Shown: one piece after another, positions 1 to 8,168 of the stretch | How positions within the stretch are numbered: position 1 is the stretch's first letter | Layout of the letters: every line of letters begins with the position of its first letter | Assembly: GCA_018335755.1 (NCBI GenBank) | Contig: JAGXRK010000032.1 | Location: 1 to 64,000, forward strand | Length of the DNA: 64,000 bases | Direction: 5' to 3' | Origin: Ignavibacterium sp. | Lineage (GTDB): Bacteria > Bacteroidota > Ignavibacteria > Ignavibacteriales > Ignavibacteriaceae | Position numbers and translations under genes: made by a program | Notes under the pieces: generated by a model | Told to the model about the DNA's origin: nothing | The model's database searches: none | The model's input: only the letters and a program-made list of their open reading frames with translations

Positions 1-481
1 CACGAGCAGTCTCACTAATCTGACAATTTTTCACCAGTATCATTGGAAAGTTACTACTTATACTATAAATGCAAGTCCCAATACCATTTCCTTTACCATA
101 AATGTTAAAATTCTCAATGCTTCCATCAGTAGTAAAAATTATTGTTCTGTCTCCCTGTCCTATTCCATCAATTATTGTAGAATCCATAGACAACCCAATT
201 AAAGAAATTGGTGTGTTTATAACAAGGTTTTCAAAGTAGGTACCGTTGTCAACCAGTACGGTATCTCCCGGTTCACAGATGTTTATTGCATCCTGTATAA
301 CGTTAGCTGCATCTTCCCAGGTAAGGTATGGCGGTATGTTGCTGCCGGTTGGGGAGACGTAGCGGATTGTTGGGTTTATTTCGGTTGTGCTAGTTAGTGC
401 GATAATTATAATCGTAAGTAAATACGGCAAGTAGGCAGTCTTCAGTCGGCAGTCTGCAAGTTTTTTCTTACTCTTAATCAT
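1..481 (-). CDS. Secreted parallel beta-helix protein, N-terminal part (cut by window edge)
   Basis: The minus-strand frame is open from an ATG at 481 to base 1, giving about 160 codons; the C-terminus lies outside the window. The product starts with a basic stretch (MIKSKKKLADCR) and a hydrophobic segment around residues 18-32 that reads as a signal peptide. The mature region starts near TTEINPTIRYVSPTG and runs into a WEDAANVIQDAI element and a DTVLVDNGTYFENLVI element, typical of right-handed parallel beta-helix proteins. It is strongly similar over its mature N-terminus to the protein encoded at 56387-58312, so a T9SS C-terminal sorting domain is expected but not seen. AAAAGGAGT lies just upstream of the start. 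The upstream 166 bases match the leader of the paralogue. The first codons are built from hexanucleotide and heptanucleotide repeats. The ligand or substrate is unknown. Confidence 0.8.
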   Translation of the reverse strand, partial: MIKSKKKLADCRLKTAYLPYLLTIIIIALTSTTEINPTIRYVSPTGSNIPPYLTWEDAANVIQDAINICEPGDTVLVDNGTYFENLVINTPISLIGLSMDSTIIDGIGQGDRTIIFTTDGSIENFNIYGKGNGIGTCIYSISSNFPMILVKNCQISETAR

Positions 482-647
482 AATCTTACTCCTTTTTGTT
501 GGCATAATGATAGCACAGGCATAGCTTTGAGTTCGGTGGAAAGATGTTCAGGAAGTAATACGGCCTCATATGAAACTCCGCAGTAAATTGTGGTAAATTA
601 ACCAATCTTAACTTAAGAAGTGAAAGTGATAGATTCAAGAAAAAACG
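482..647 (-). repeat. 166-base conserved leader, copy A
   Basis: This stretch, read on the minus strand, aligns without gaps to 56221-56386 on the plus strand, with about 21 mismatches in 166 positions by hand count. The first 40 bases, beginning CGTTTTTTCTTGAATC, are identical in both copies. Similarity stops abruptly upstream of that point and runs downstream into the paralogous coding sequence. It ends with the AAAGGAGT ribosome binding site. A 60-codon frame crosses it, but the differences between copies fall mostly at amino-acid-changing positions, so I treat it as a non-coding leader. Function is unknown; a shared 5' untranslated or promoter element is the simplest reading. Confidence 0.75.
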
Positions 648-815
648 AACAAGAAAAGCAATTCGCACTGCTTCAAAACTAGAATCAATTAAATTTCATA
701 TTATTCAAAGTAATTGTCTAATTTCTTTATTTTTGGTCTAACTTTTGCAGAACTAAAGCAAAAAAACTAATGTTTATGAACATTCCCTTATAAAAATCTT
801 GAAAAAAGTATAATA
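648..815. other. Divergent intergenic region upstream of an ABC exporter
   Basis: This AT-rich gap separates the leader of the minus-strand beta-helix gene from the plus-strand ABC ATPase gene, so promoters for both should lie here. I see no clear operator, hairpin or RNA gene. It does not resemble the corresponding gap at 56101-56220 beside the paralogue. Confidence 0.4.
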
Positions 816-1535
816 ATGCTCAAGCTTATAAACCTTACAAAGAAATTCGGCAATTTTTTAGCGGTAAATAATATCAATATTGAAATTAATGCCGGCGATT
901 TTTTCGGTTTCCTCGGTCAGAATGGTGCAGGAAAAACCACTACAATTAAGATGATTACAGGGCTTTACGCTCCAACTGAAGGCAAAGTTTTAATAAACGG
1001 TTTAGATATACTCAAAGATCCTATTGAGGCAAAAAAACTCATTGGATACATTCCCGATCAGCCTTTTCTTTATGAAAAGCTAACCGGCAGAGAGTTCCTT
1101 TATTTCAGCGGCGGACTTTATCAGTTAGAAAAGAATTTACTTAAAAATAAGATTGATGAAACTATTGATGAACTGAAAATAAACCAGTGGGTAGATAAAC
1201 GAACTGAAGAATATTCGCAAGGTATGAGACAAAGAATTGCAATTGCGTCTGCCCTGCTCCATGATCCAAAACTTATTGTTGTGGATGAACCAATGGTAGG
1301 ACTTGATCCGCAAAGTGCTTTGGTAGTTAAAAATGTTCTCAAGCGTAAAGCATCAGAGGGAGTTGCAATTTTTATGTCAACTCACAGTCTGAACATTGCT
1401 GAAGAGATATGCACAATAATCGGAATTATAAAAGATGGCGTTATGATTTTCGAGGATAAAAAAGAAGTTATTGAACACATCAGGGGAACCGATCATCAGA
1501 ATCTTGAATCCTTATTCCTTGAGCTTACAAAGTAA
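816..1535 (+). CDS. ABC-2 type exporter, ATP-binding protein
   Basis: The 239-residue product is a complete single ABC ATPase domain. The Walker A motif GQNGAGKTT is at residues 34-42, the signature YSQGMRQR at about 133-140, Walker B LIVVDEP at about 153-159 followed by a GLDP D-loop, and the switch histidine in MSTHS near 190. The length fits single-domain ATPases that pair with separate membrane proteins. The next gene starts 6 bases downstream and encodes a large polytopic membrane protein, so the two probably form one exporter in the inner membrane. The CcmA/YhaQ-like subclass suggests export or membrane maintenance rather than import, but the substrate cannot be told from sequence. No strong Shine-Dalgarno sequence precedes the ATG. 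Confidence 0.88.
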   Translation: MLKLINLTKKFGNFLAVNNINIEINAGDFFGFLGQNGAGKTTTIKMITGLYAPTEGKVLINGLDILKDPIEAKKLIGYIPDQPFLYEKLTGREFLYFSGGLYQLEKNLLKNKIDETIDELKINQWVDKRTEEYSQGMRQRIAIASALLHDPKLIVVDEPMVGLDPQSALVVKNVLKRKASEGVAIFMSTHSLNIAEEICTIIGIIKDGVMIFEDKKEVIEHIRGTDHQNLESLFLELTK

Positions 1536-1541
1536 AACTGG

Positions 1542-3233
1542 ATGGCTGTTTTATTTCACATATTAAAGTTTAAGGTAGTTACTTTCTTTACACCGGAGCA
1601 GAGGTTAAAGTTTTCCTATATTTTAAAGAATATTGGAACATCTCTTGTTTATATACTTTTCGCTTACGGTACTTACCTGTTTACAACAAGTACCATTAAG
1701 TACCTTATGGAGGATGTAAAGATCGGTATGTTCCTTCTGCACAGGTTTATTTTTGTGGTGCTGTTCATTTTCTTTATGGCTGTTAATATCGGAAATATTG
1801 TGGTTTCATATTCAACTTTATTCAGGACTAAGGAAGTTGAATTCCTCATAACAAAACCGATTTCATTTACAAAACTGTTTTTAGTGAAGTTTTTAGATAA
1901 CTTCTTTTACAGTTCGTCAACTTTGCTTTTAGTTATCACTGCAGTGGTTTTCGGATATGCTGAGTATTTCAGTCTGCCTTGGTATTTTATTCCATTTGCA
2001 ATATTATTTATGGTTTTGCCGTTTATGTTTATTGCGGGTTCACTTGGTTCAATAATATTATTGATAATATTAAGGCTATCGGCAAAATTTGGCGTCAGGC
2101 AGGTTATTGCTTCAATTGCACTTATATACGGAAGTGCTATTCTTACATTTTATTACTTCAGCAGTCCTGTTCATCTTGTTAACAAAGTATTTGAATATTT
2201 TCCGAACATCAATAACTATTTTGGATTTCTGGAACATCCATTTGTAAAACTGCTTCCGAATAATTGGATCTCCGAAGCCCTTTTCTGGATTTCATCAGGT
2301 AAATTTTTAGCAGCCGGATGGTTTATATATCTTCTTGTAATTACATCGTTGTTAATTTTTCTTCTATCGCTTTTTCTTGCAAAAAAATGGTATTACAGAA
2401 CGTGGCTTGTTTCACTCGATCTTGCGGCAGACCTTGCAATTAAAAAGAACAATAAGAAAAAAATATTTGCTTTTGAAAATTCCACTTATTTTGCTCCACA
2501 GGAAGAAGCATTTCTTAAAAGGGAGTTTATACTATTTTTCAGAGAACCCAGCCAGTGGACTCATCTTGCAGTAATGTTGTTTTTGATAACAATATTCATT
2601 TCTTCAATAGGCAGTATTGATGCAATGATCCTTAAAGCTTATAATGTTTATTTAAAGACTCTAGTTTACCTGGTTATTTATCTGTTCAATGTTTTTTTAA
2701 TAGCTTCGCTTTCATTAAGATTTGTATTTCCAATTGTCAGTATGGAGGGTGAAACAATCTGGAAGGTAAGAAGCGCTCCCCTTAATTTTAAAAAAATTCT
2801 GATTACAAGGTTGTTCATTTATTTCGGATTTATATTTCTAATCGGACAAACACTTAACTTTTTTTCAAACTATCAGTTTTCCCTTCAACTTGCTTTAATA
2901 TCGCAGCTCAATACTGCATTAGTTACAATTACTTTGGTTGCATTTAATTTCGGAATGGGCGCAATTTTTGCAAATTACAAGGAAAGAAATCCAATCAGGA
3001 TAGCATCATCGCAAGGAGCTTCAATTACATTCCTGTTTACAATAGTTTACCTGATATTCTTAATAATAATTTTATTTGCACCAGTCAGTAATTATTTTGA
3101 TGCTATGGACAGGGGGAGGATAATAAGTATGAATCACCTGCTGCTTACAAGTACACTGCTTGCCGGACTTACTTTTATAATAGCCTATTTAATGATCTCG
3201 AACGGTATAAAATATTTCTTAAAGGATGTTTAA
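1542..3233 (+). CDS. ABC exporter membrane permease
   Basis: The 563-residue product is almost entirely membrane-embedded, with about a dozen hydrophobic segments and a soluble stretch in the middle (roughly residues 285-340) that would lie in the cytoplasm near the ATPase. The protein is longer than a simple six-helix ABC-2 permease and looks like a duplicated ABC-2 membrane unit in a single chain. The start lies 6 bases after the ATPase stop, which indicates one transcript and one complex. Its end is 14 bases from the convergent phosphatase gene. No signal peptide or extracytoplasmic domain is evident. The substrate is unknown. Confidence 0.78.
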   Translation: MAVLFHILKFKVVTFFTPEQRLKFSYILKNIGTSLVYILFAYGTYLFTTSTIKYLMEDVKIGMFLLHRFIFVVLFIFFMAVNIGNIVVSYSTLFRTKEVEFLITKPISFTKLFLVKFLDNFFYSSSTLLLVITAVVFGYAEYFSLPWYFIPFAILFMVLPFMFIAGSLGSIILLIILRLSAKFGVRQVIASIALIYGSAILTFYYFSSPVHLVNKVFEYFPNINNYFGFLEHPFVKLLPNNWISEALFWISSGKFLAAGWFIYLLVITSLLIFLLSLFLAKKWYYRTWLVSLDLAADLAIKKNNKKKIFAFENSTYFAPQEEAFLKREFILFFREPSQWTHLAVMLFLITIFISSIGSIDAMILKAYNVYLKTLVYLVIYLFNVFLIASLSLRFVFPIVSMEGETIWKVRSAPLNFKKILITRLFIYFGFIFLIGQTLNFFSNYQFSLQLALISQLNTALVTITLVAFNFGMGAIFANYKERNPIRIASSQGASITFLFTIVYLIFLIIILFAPVSNYFDAMDRGRIISMNHLLLTSTLLAGLTFIIAYLMISNGIKYFLKDV

Positions 3234-3247
3234 CAAATAGATACTTT

Positions 3248-3949
3248 TTAGAAACTTGTTTTAATCACGTCCATCTTATTTGTCGGTTCAGAAATAACTT
3301 CCACTAATTTTTGATTTTCAATAATGGCTGCTGATAGTTTATTGCTTGCGATTGCAGCAGTATCAATATACAGTGTGTTATTAAACTCATTCTGCTTAAC
3401 TTCAAACATTCTCGTGTGACCAACAACCTGCAGTCTGCCTAAATCAATTAAGTCATCACGATTCCACAAGATACCATGATCACTACCTAACTCATTTGTT
3501 ACCAATTCTTCAATTTTTTTTATATCATAGGGGCGGGTATCTCCAAGGAAAGAATGGAAGCAGTCTGAAATACCAGCATGAGAAATGAAACAATCCGTAT
3601 GATCAATAATTAGAGGAGCAGATTTTATCATATCAAGGTGATCATTCATTTTTTCCCATCTGCCCTGGTAGGATTTTAATGTTGGCTCACATCCGTTATA
3701 AATCCACGGTTTGCCTATCGGGTGCGATGGCTCTTTGATATGGTAGTAGAACATATAATCATGATTGCCTGGGGTAAAAGTAATATTATTCTCTCTTACA
3801 AATTCCAGTACTTCAAAGCTAAAATTTCCCCTGTCCACAAGATCACCAACACAAAAAAAATCGATATCCGGGTACTTAGTTTTGACCTGTTCAACTAATT
3901 TCACTAAAGTTAAGTAGCAGCCGTGTACATCACCAATTACAGCAATCAT
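3248..3949 (-). CDS. Metallophosphoesterase, PP2A/ApaH-like Ser/Thr phosphatase family
   Basis: The 233-residue protein carries the calcineurin-like metal-binding motifs in order: GDVHGC near residue 6, GDLVDRG near residue 36, and GNHDYM near residue 60. Histidine motifs SHAG (middle) and VGHTRM (C-terminal third) supply the remaining ligands of the two-metal site. This arrangement is typical of the lambda-phosphatase, PrpA/PrpE and ApaH group, which act on phosphoproteins or diadenosine polyphosphates. It is cytoplasmic, with no signal peptide. It ends opposite the exporter permease and is followed 9 bases downstream of the CoA-transferase gene, so it may be the last gene of that transcript. 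Which substrate it prefers cannot be decided here. Confidence 0.85.
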   Translation of the reverse strand: MIAVIGDVHGCYLTLVKLVEQVKTKYPDIDFFCVGDLVDRGNFSFEVLEFVRENNITFTPGNHDYMFYYHIKEPSHPIGKPWIYNGCEPTLKSYQGRWEKMNDHLDMIKSAPLIIDHTDCFISHAGISDCFHSFLGDTRPYDIKKIEELVTNELGSDHGILWNRDDLIDLGRLQVVGHTRMFEVKQNEFNNTLYIDTAAIASNKLSAAIIENQKLVEVISEPTNKMDVIKTSF

Positions 3950-3958
3950 AATTCCTGC

Positions 3959-5314
3959 TTAGATACGATAAACTTCTTTAGCATATTTTGTTAGTTCATC
4001 CCTGAAGTTTGGATGTGAAATTCCAATTAATGCCTTTACTCTTTCCTGAATAGTTTTTCCCCAAAGGTTAACTGCGCCGTATTCAGTAACAATATAATCA
4101 ACATCACCGCGGGATGTGACAACTCCTGCTCCCGGTTTCAGTGTCGGGACAATTCTGGAGATGGTGTCATTTTTCGTTGTAGAAGGTAAAGCAATAATTG
4201 GTTTTCCCCCTTCAGATCTTCCTGCGCCTCTTATAAAATCTACCTGACCACCAATTCCTGAATAAAACTTTGTTCCGATTGAATCGGCGCACACCTGTCC
4301 GGTAAGATCAACTTCAAGGGCAGAGTTTATCGCAACCATTTTATTGTTTTTAGCAATTACAAAAGGATCGTTTACATATTCCTGCGGGTGAAATTCAATA
4401 ATCGGATTATTGTGTATAAAATTGTAAACTCTTCTTGTACCAAGTACAAAGCCCGCTATGATTTTGCCCGGATGAAGCGTTTTTTTCTCACCGTTGATTA
4501 TTCCCTTTTCAACAAGCTCAATAATTCCATCTGAGAACATTTCAGTGTGAATCCCAAGATCTTTTTTATCACTTAAGTATTTCATAACAGAATCAGGAAT
4601 TGCACCAATGCCCATCTGAAGTGTAGCACCATCTTCAATTAGATCCGCAACATTTCTTCCTATCTTATCAAACACCGCAAGAATTTCAGGTGTTGAGTCA
4701 GGATCAACCTGAGGCAATTCTTTTATCTCTTCATCGTGTTCCACAATATGATGAATTTTATTTATATGAATAAAGGAATCGCCTAATGTTCTTGGCATAT
4801 ACTTATTTATCTGAGCAATGATTAATTTAGATTTTTCAGCCGGAGTTTTAATTGTACCAACATCAACACCGTAACTGCAGAATCCGTGTTCATCCGGCAG
4901 TGACACATTAAGTAAAGCAACATCTGTATTTATTCTGCCGAGTTTAAATAACATCGGAACTTCAGAAAGAAAAATAGGTATGAATTCAGCTCGTCCATCA
5001 TTAACCGCTTTTCTGGAATTAGCACCTATGAAAAATGCTTTATGTTTAAAGTGTTCTTCCATCCCTTCTTCAAGATAAGGTAGGCCGCCAACAATAAGAA
5101 TGTGATATAATGTTATATTTTCAAGACTATCTTTTCTTCTGACTAAAGCTCTGATTAATTCAAATGGTGCAGCACATCCCGGTTGCACAACAATATTGTC
5201 GCCCGATTTAATATGCTGTACCGCTTCGTCAGCAGTGGTTACTTTTTGACTATATAACTTTAAAATGTTAGTGGGTAATTTACTTTTTGTGGTTGTTTCT
5301 TCGGCTGTTATCAT
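3959..5314 (-). CDS. Acetyl-CoA hydrolase/CoA-transferase family (4-hydroxybutyrate CoA-transferase-like)
   Basis: The 451-residue protein spans the full family length, with an N-terminal CoA-transferase half (SGDNIVVQPGCAAP near residue 37) and a C-terminal half with GIGAIPDSVMKYL, HTEMFSDG (about residues 256-263) and the closing HPNFRDELTKYA block. The glutamate of HTEMFSDG corresponds to the catalytic residue that forms the glutamyl-CoA intermediate in the clostridial 4-hydroxybutyrate enzyme; this is recalled family knowledge. The enzyme moves CoA between acetate and another short acid. It sits just downstream of alanine dehydrogenase and a 2-hydroxyacid dehydrogenase, which suggests a role in fermentation or organic-acid exchange. 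The true acid partner (acetate, butyrate, 4-hydroxybutyrate or succinate) is not resolved. Confidence 0.85.
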   Translation of the reverse strand: MITAEETTTKSKLPTNILKLYSQKVTTADEAVQHIKSGDNIVVQPGCAAPFELIRALVRRKDSLENITLYHILIVGGLPYLEEGMEEHFKHKAFFIGANSRKAVNDGRAEFIPIFLSEVPMLFKLGRINTDVALLNVSLPDEHGFCSYGVDVGTIKTPAEKSKLIIAQINKYMPRTLGDSFIHINKIHHIVEHDEEIKELPQVDPDSTPEILAVFDKIGRNVADLIEDGATLQMGIGAIPDSVMKYLSDKKDLGIHTEMFSDGIIELVEKGIINGEKKTLHPGKIIAGFVLGTRRVYNFIHNNPIIEFHPQEYVNDPFVIAKNNKMVAINSALEVDLTGQVCADSIGTKFYSGIGGQVDFIRGAGRSEGGKPIIALPSTTKNDTISRIVPTLKPGAGVVTSRGDVDYIVTEYGAVNLWGKTIQERVKALIGISHPNFRDELTKYAKEVYRI

Positions 5315-5355
5315 AATAAATACTCAATTAGATTCATAAAAACATTAGATTAAGT

Positions 5356-6480
5356 TCAATTAGTAGAAAAAACATGAAGTCTTCTATACTCAATATTGAA
5401 TGTGTTGGACAGTGCCTCATTACAGCAGTAGCCGCTATGTGTGCAAACTCCCTTTGACAAACCAGGATCACCAATCAATGCATTGGATAAACCATTATCG
5501 GCAATGTCTAAGAGATATTCAACTGTAGCATTGTTGAGTCCGTAACTTGCAGTTCTTGCAACAATAGCCGGCATGTTAGGCACACAATAGTGAATAACAT
5601 TGTGAAGCTGGTAAACCGGATCTGAAAGCGTAGTGATCCTGCTTGTTTCAATACATCCTCCCTGGTCAATAGAAACATCAACTATAACTGCGCCTTTTTT
5701 CATTTGCATTACCATTTCCTCTGAAACCAGATGCGGAGCTTTTAGACCTTTAATCAATACAGCACCGATCAAAACATCAGCAAACTTAACTCCCCTGGAT
5801 ATAGTATAGGGATTTGCCATTACCGTTGTAACTTTTTTCTTAAAATGAGTATCTATTTTCCGCAGCCGGTTTAAATCTCTATCTAATACTATTACCTGAG
5901 CACCGCGTCCGAGTGCAGCGTGAGCTGCTGTAATACCTACTACACCAGCACCAAGAATAACTACTGCGGCAGGAGCAACACCGGTTATACCGCCAAGCAA
6001 TATTCCCCTGCTTCCGGGGCTAAAACTTTCAAGCTGTCTTTCTGCAACCTGTATTGAAAGTTGTCCGGCAATTTCACTCATTGAATGAAGTATTGGAAGC
6101 CGGTTTTCTTCATCTTCAATAAGTTCAAATCCAATAGCTGTTACTTTCTTTTTAAGCAATATTTCAATCACATTTTTTTTGCCTACAGCAAGATGAAGAA
6201 AGGAGAAAAGTATTTGATTTTCCTGAAGCAATTTCGCTTCCTCAAATGTGAGCGGGGCAACTTTAACCACCATTTCTGCTCTGCCAAAAACTTCTTCAAC
6301 ATTATAGACAACATTTGCGCCAATCTTTAAATAATCTTCATCGCTGAAATGACTTTCAAGTCCTGCACCAGTTTCAATATAAACCGTGTGCCCTGCTCTT
6401 ACTAATGCATCAACTCCGGCGGGAGTTAGTGCCACTCTTTTTTCTTCGTAAAGAGTTTCTTTTGGTATTCCAATTCTCAT
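5356..6480 (-). CDS. ald: Alanine dehydrogenase
   Basis: The 374-residue protein begins with the family motif MRIGIPKETLYEEKRVALTP, which includes the substrate-binding arginine. A lysine in KVAPL and a histidine in FSFLHLA match the other active-site positions. The NAD-binding glycine motif VILGAGVVG lies near residue 175, and VIVDVSIDQGG, bearing the catalytic aspartate, near residue 270. The enzyme interconverts L-alanine and pyruvate plus ammonia with NAD and is cytoplasmic. The C-terminal tail contains the unusual cysteine-rich stretch CTHSGYCCNEAL where most homologues read NTYKGHVT. It lies 41 bases upstream of the CoA-transferase gene in the same direction and may share its transcript. 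Confidence 0.92.
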   Translation of the reverse strand: MRIGIPKETLYEEKRVALTPAGVDALVRAGHTVYIETGAGLESHFSDEDYLKIGANVVYNVEEVFGRAEMVVKVAPLTFEEAKLLQENQILFSFLHLAVGKKNVIEILLKKKVTAIGFELIEDEENRLPILHSMSEIAGQLSIQVAERQLESFSPGSRGILLGGITGVAPAAVVILGAGVVGITAAHAALGRGAQVIVLDRDLNRLRKIDTHFKKKVTTVMANPYTISRGVKFADVLIGAVLIKGLKAPHLVSEEMVMQMKKGAVIVDVSIDQGGCIETSRITTLSDPVYQLHNVIHYCVPNMPAIVARTASYGLNNATVEYLLDIADNGLSNALIGDPGLSKGVCTHSGYCCNEALSNTFNIEYRRLHVFSTN

Positions 6481-6551
6481 TTAAATATTCACTTTATTTT
6501 TATTTGTAAAAATATCTATTAATGAAATGGTTATCAATTAAAATCGTTAAA

Positions 6552-7499
6552 TCAGACCGGAGTAATCGGAGTTTTACCGCTTAGAACAGCATCAATATTC
6601 TTTGCTGTTAGCAGCGACATAGCGTTTCTGGCATCATTTGTGGCACTTCCAACGTGAGGCAGAAGCACTGCGTTTTTCAGATTCAACAATGCAGGATTTA
6701 CATTTGGTTCATTATCAAAAACATCAAATCCGGCGGCAAATATTTTTCTAGATCGCAGCATTTTTATAAGGTGCTTTTCATCAACAATTTCACCTCTTGC
6801 TGTATTGATAAGGATTGATGATGGTTTAAGAAGTTCCAACTTATCCTTGCTCAAAAGTTGATTTGTTTTAATGTTTAGGGGTAAATGAATGGAAACGATA
6901 TCTGATATCTTTAGTAATGTATTTAACATAACCTTTTTTGCTCCGGTCTTTCTTTCCAGTCCTTCATTTCTTTTATTTGAATAGTAAAGAATCTTACATC
7001 CGAATGAGGCTGCCCGAATTGCAGTTGCAGAACCAATTCTTCCGGCACCAAGAATTCCAAAAAACTTGTTATTCAATTCCATACCCAAAAGTAATTTTGG
7101 ATGCCATCCTTTGAATTTATTTTTCCTCATCATTTGTTCTCCCTCAACAAATCTTCTTGCACAGGCAAGTGCGAGAGCGATTGCAAGATCTGCAGTTGAA
7201 TCGGTAAGAACATCAGGTGTGTTAGTTACAATTATACCCTTTGATTTGGCGTAATTCACATCGATATTGTTAAAACCGACAGCATAGTTAGCTATCACTT
7301 TACAATTTGGCATTGAGTCGATTACTTCTTTGTCTATTTTATCGGTGAGAAGTGAGATTATTCCATCACAGTGTTTTACTTCTTTGATAAGTTGCTTGCG
7401 GGAAATCGGACCAGGTTTATTATATACTTTTACATTGTATTTTTTTTGAAGAAGGCTTATTCCGATTTCAGGAATGCAGCTGGTGATAAAGATTTTCAT
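6552..7499 (-). CDS. D-isomer-specific 2-hydroxyacid dehydrogenase (glyoxylate/hydroxypyruvate reductase-like)
   Basis: The 315-residue protein has the two-domain layout of the family. The Rossmann motif GILGAGRIGSATA is in the middle. The catalytic arginine lies in INTARGEIVDEKHL, the glutamate in FDVFDNEP, and the histidine in LLPHVGSA. The enzyme reduces a 2-keto acid to a D-hydroxy acid with NAD(P)H in the cytoplasm. There is no C-terminal ACT or regulatory domain, so biosynthetic SerA of the long type is less likely than a glyoxylate or hydroxypyruvate reductase. It is 71 bases upstream of ald in the same orientation. Exact substrate is unassigned. Confidence 0.87.
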   Translation of the reverse strand: MKIFITSCIPEIGISLLQKKYNVKVYNKPGPISRKQLIKEVKHCDGIISLLTDKIDKEVIDSMPNCKVIANYAVGFNNIDVNYAKSKGIIVTNTPDVLTDSTADLAIALALACARRFVEGEQMMRKNKFKGWHPKLLLGMELNNKFFGILGAGRIGSATAIRAASFGCKILYYSNKRNEGLERKTGAKKVMLNTLLKISDIVSIHLPLNIKTNQLLSKDKLELLKPSSILINTARGEIVDEKHLIKMLRSRKIFAAGFDVFDNEPNVNPALLNLKNAVLLPHVGSATNDARNAMSLLTAKNIDAVLSGKTPITPV

Positions 7500-7554
7500 A
7501 GCTATTAGAAATGAGATGATAAGATTTTTAGTTTCATAATTAGCTTAATTTGTA

Positions 7555-8109
7555 TTAAAAACTTATACTAATCAGAGTTATACTAATATCCGGATTGGTC
7601 TGGGTTTTATTGCTAAATGTGCTCTCAATGAATTTATTAGAATTACTTAAATATGATGCAGCGTTTTTATTGTCTGTCTTAAATATGTAATAACTAACTA
7701 TTTCACAAGGGATTGCAATTAAAAGCGCAGTAAAAAATCCTCTGTACACTTTGCTATCATTATTTGTTGCAAAAAATATTGTACTTCCAGCTACACCTCC
7801 AAGCAGGGTTCCCCAATAACTGCTATACTGATCTCCTATATTTCCAACCAGAAATACTCCAAGTGATGAACCCGCCAACCAGGCAGCCGCAAAGTAAATA
7901 GGATGACTTCCGTGGAAGAGAAGCGCTAGTCCTGATCCGACAATCATTCCTCCAAAAGCCTGACCGCCAATCAGGATTGGGTTTAGCGAACCTGAAACAA
8001 TGTTAGAATCTGAAATTTTAAAATTATTACACTTCAGATAATCTACCTGTGCATTTAATTCTACAAGTAAAAAAAATGACATCATCAACAAATTGATTTT
8101 AAATTTCAT
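7555..8109 (-). CDS. Small membrane protein of unknown function
   Basis: The 184-residue product has an N-terminal hydrophobic stretch resembling a signal peptide (to about residue 20, ending LNAQ). Glycine- and alanine-rich hydrophobic segments follow at about residues 47-65, 70-90, 98-116 and 123-141. The polar C-terminus carries several asparagines and serines. I do not recognise the family. Glycine-rich paired helices of this sort occur in small envelope proteins. It lies between the 2-hydroxyacid dehydrogenase and the SpmA/SpmB-like gene, all on the minus strand, with gaps of about 55-60 bases, so co-transcription is possible but not shown. Confidence 0.6.
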   Translation of the reverse strand: MKFKINLLMMSFFLLVELNAQVDYLKCNNFKISDSNIVSGSLNPILIGGQAFGGMIVGSGLALLFHGSHPIYFAAAWLAGSSLGVFLVGNIGDQYSSYWGTLLGGVAGSTIFFATNNDSKVYRGFFTALLIAIPCEIVSYYIFKTDNKNAASYLSNSNKFIESTFSNKTQTNPDISITLISISF

Positions 8110-8168
8110 TTGCAGCTGCTTCTAAACTTTAAATCAAAAACTCAAACGAAGATCTTTATAGACCGTTT

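Noticed and set aside
486-668. 60-codon minus-strand frame in leader copy A, matching a 71-codon frame at 56185-56400
   Set aside because: The two frames look alike as proteins only because the DNA is 87% identical. Most differences change the amino acid, so there is no sign of selection for a peptide. A leader peptide is not fully excluded.
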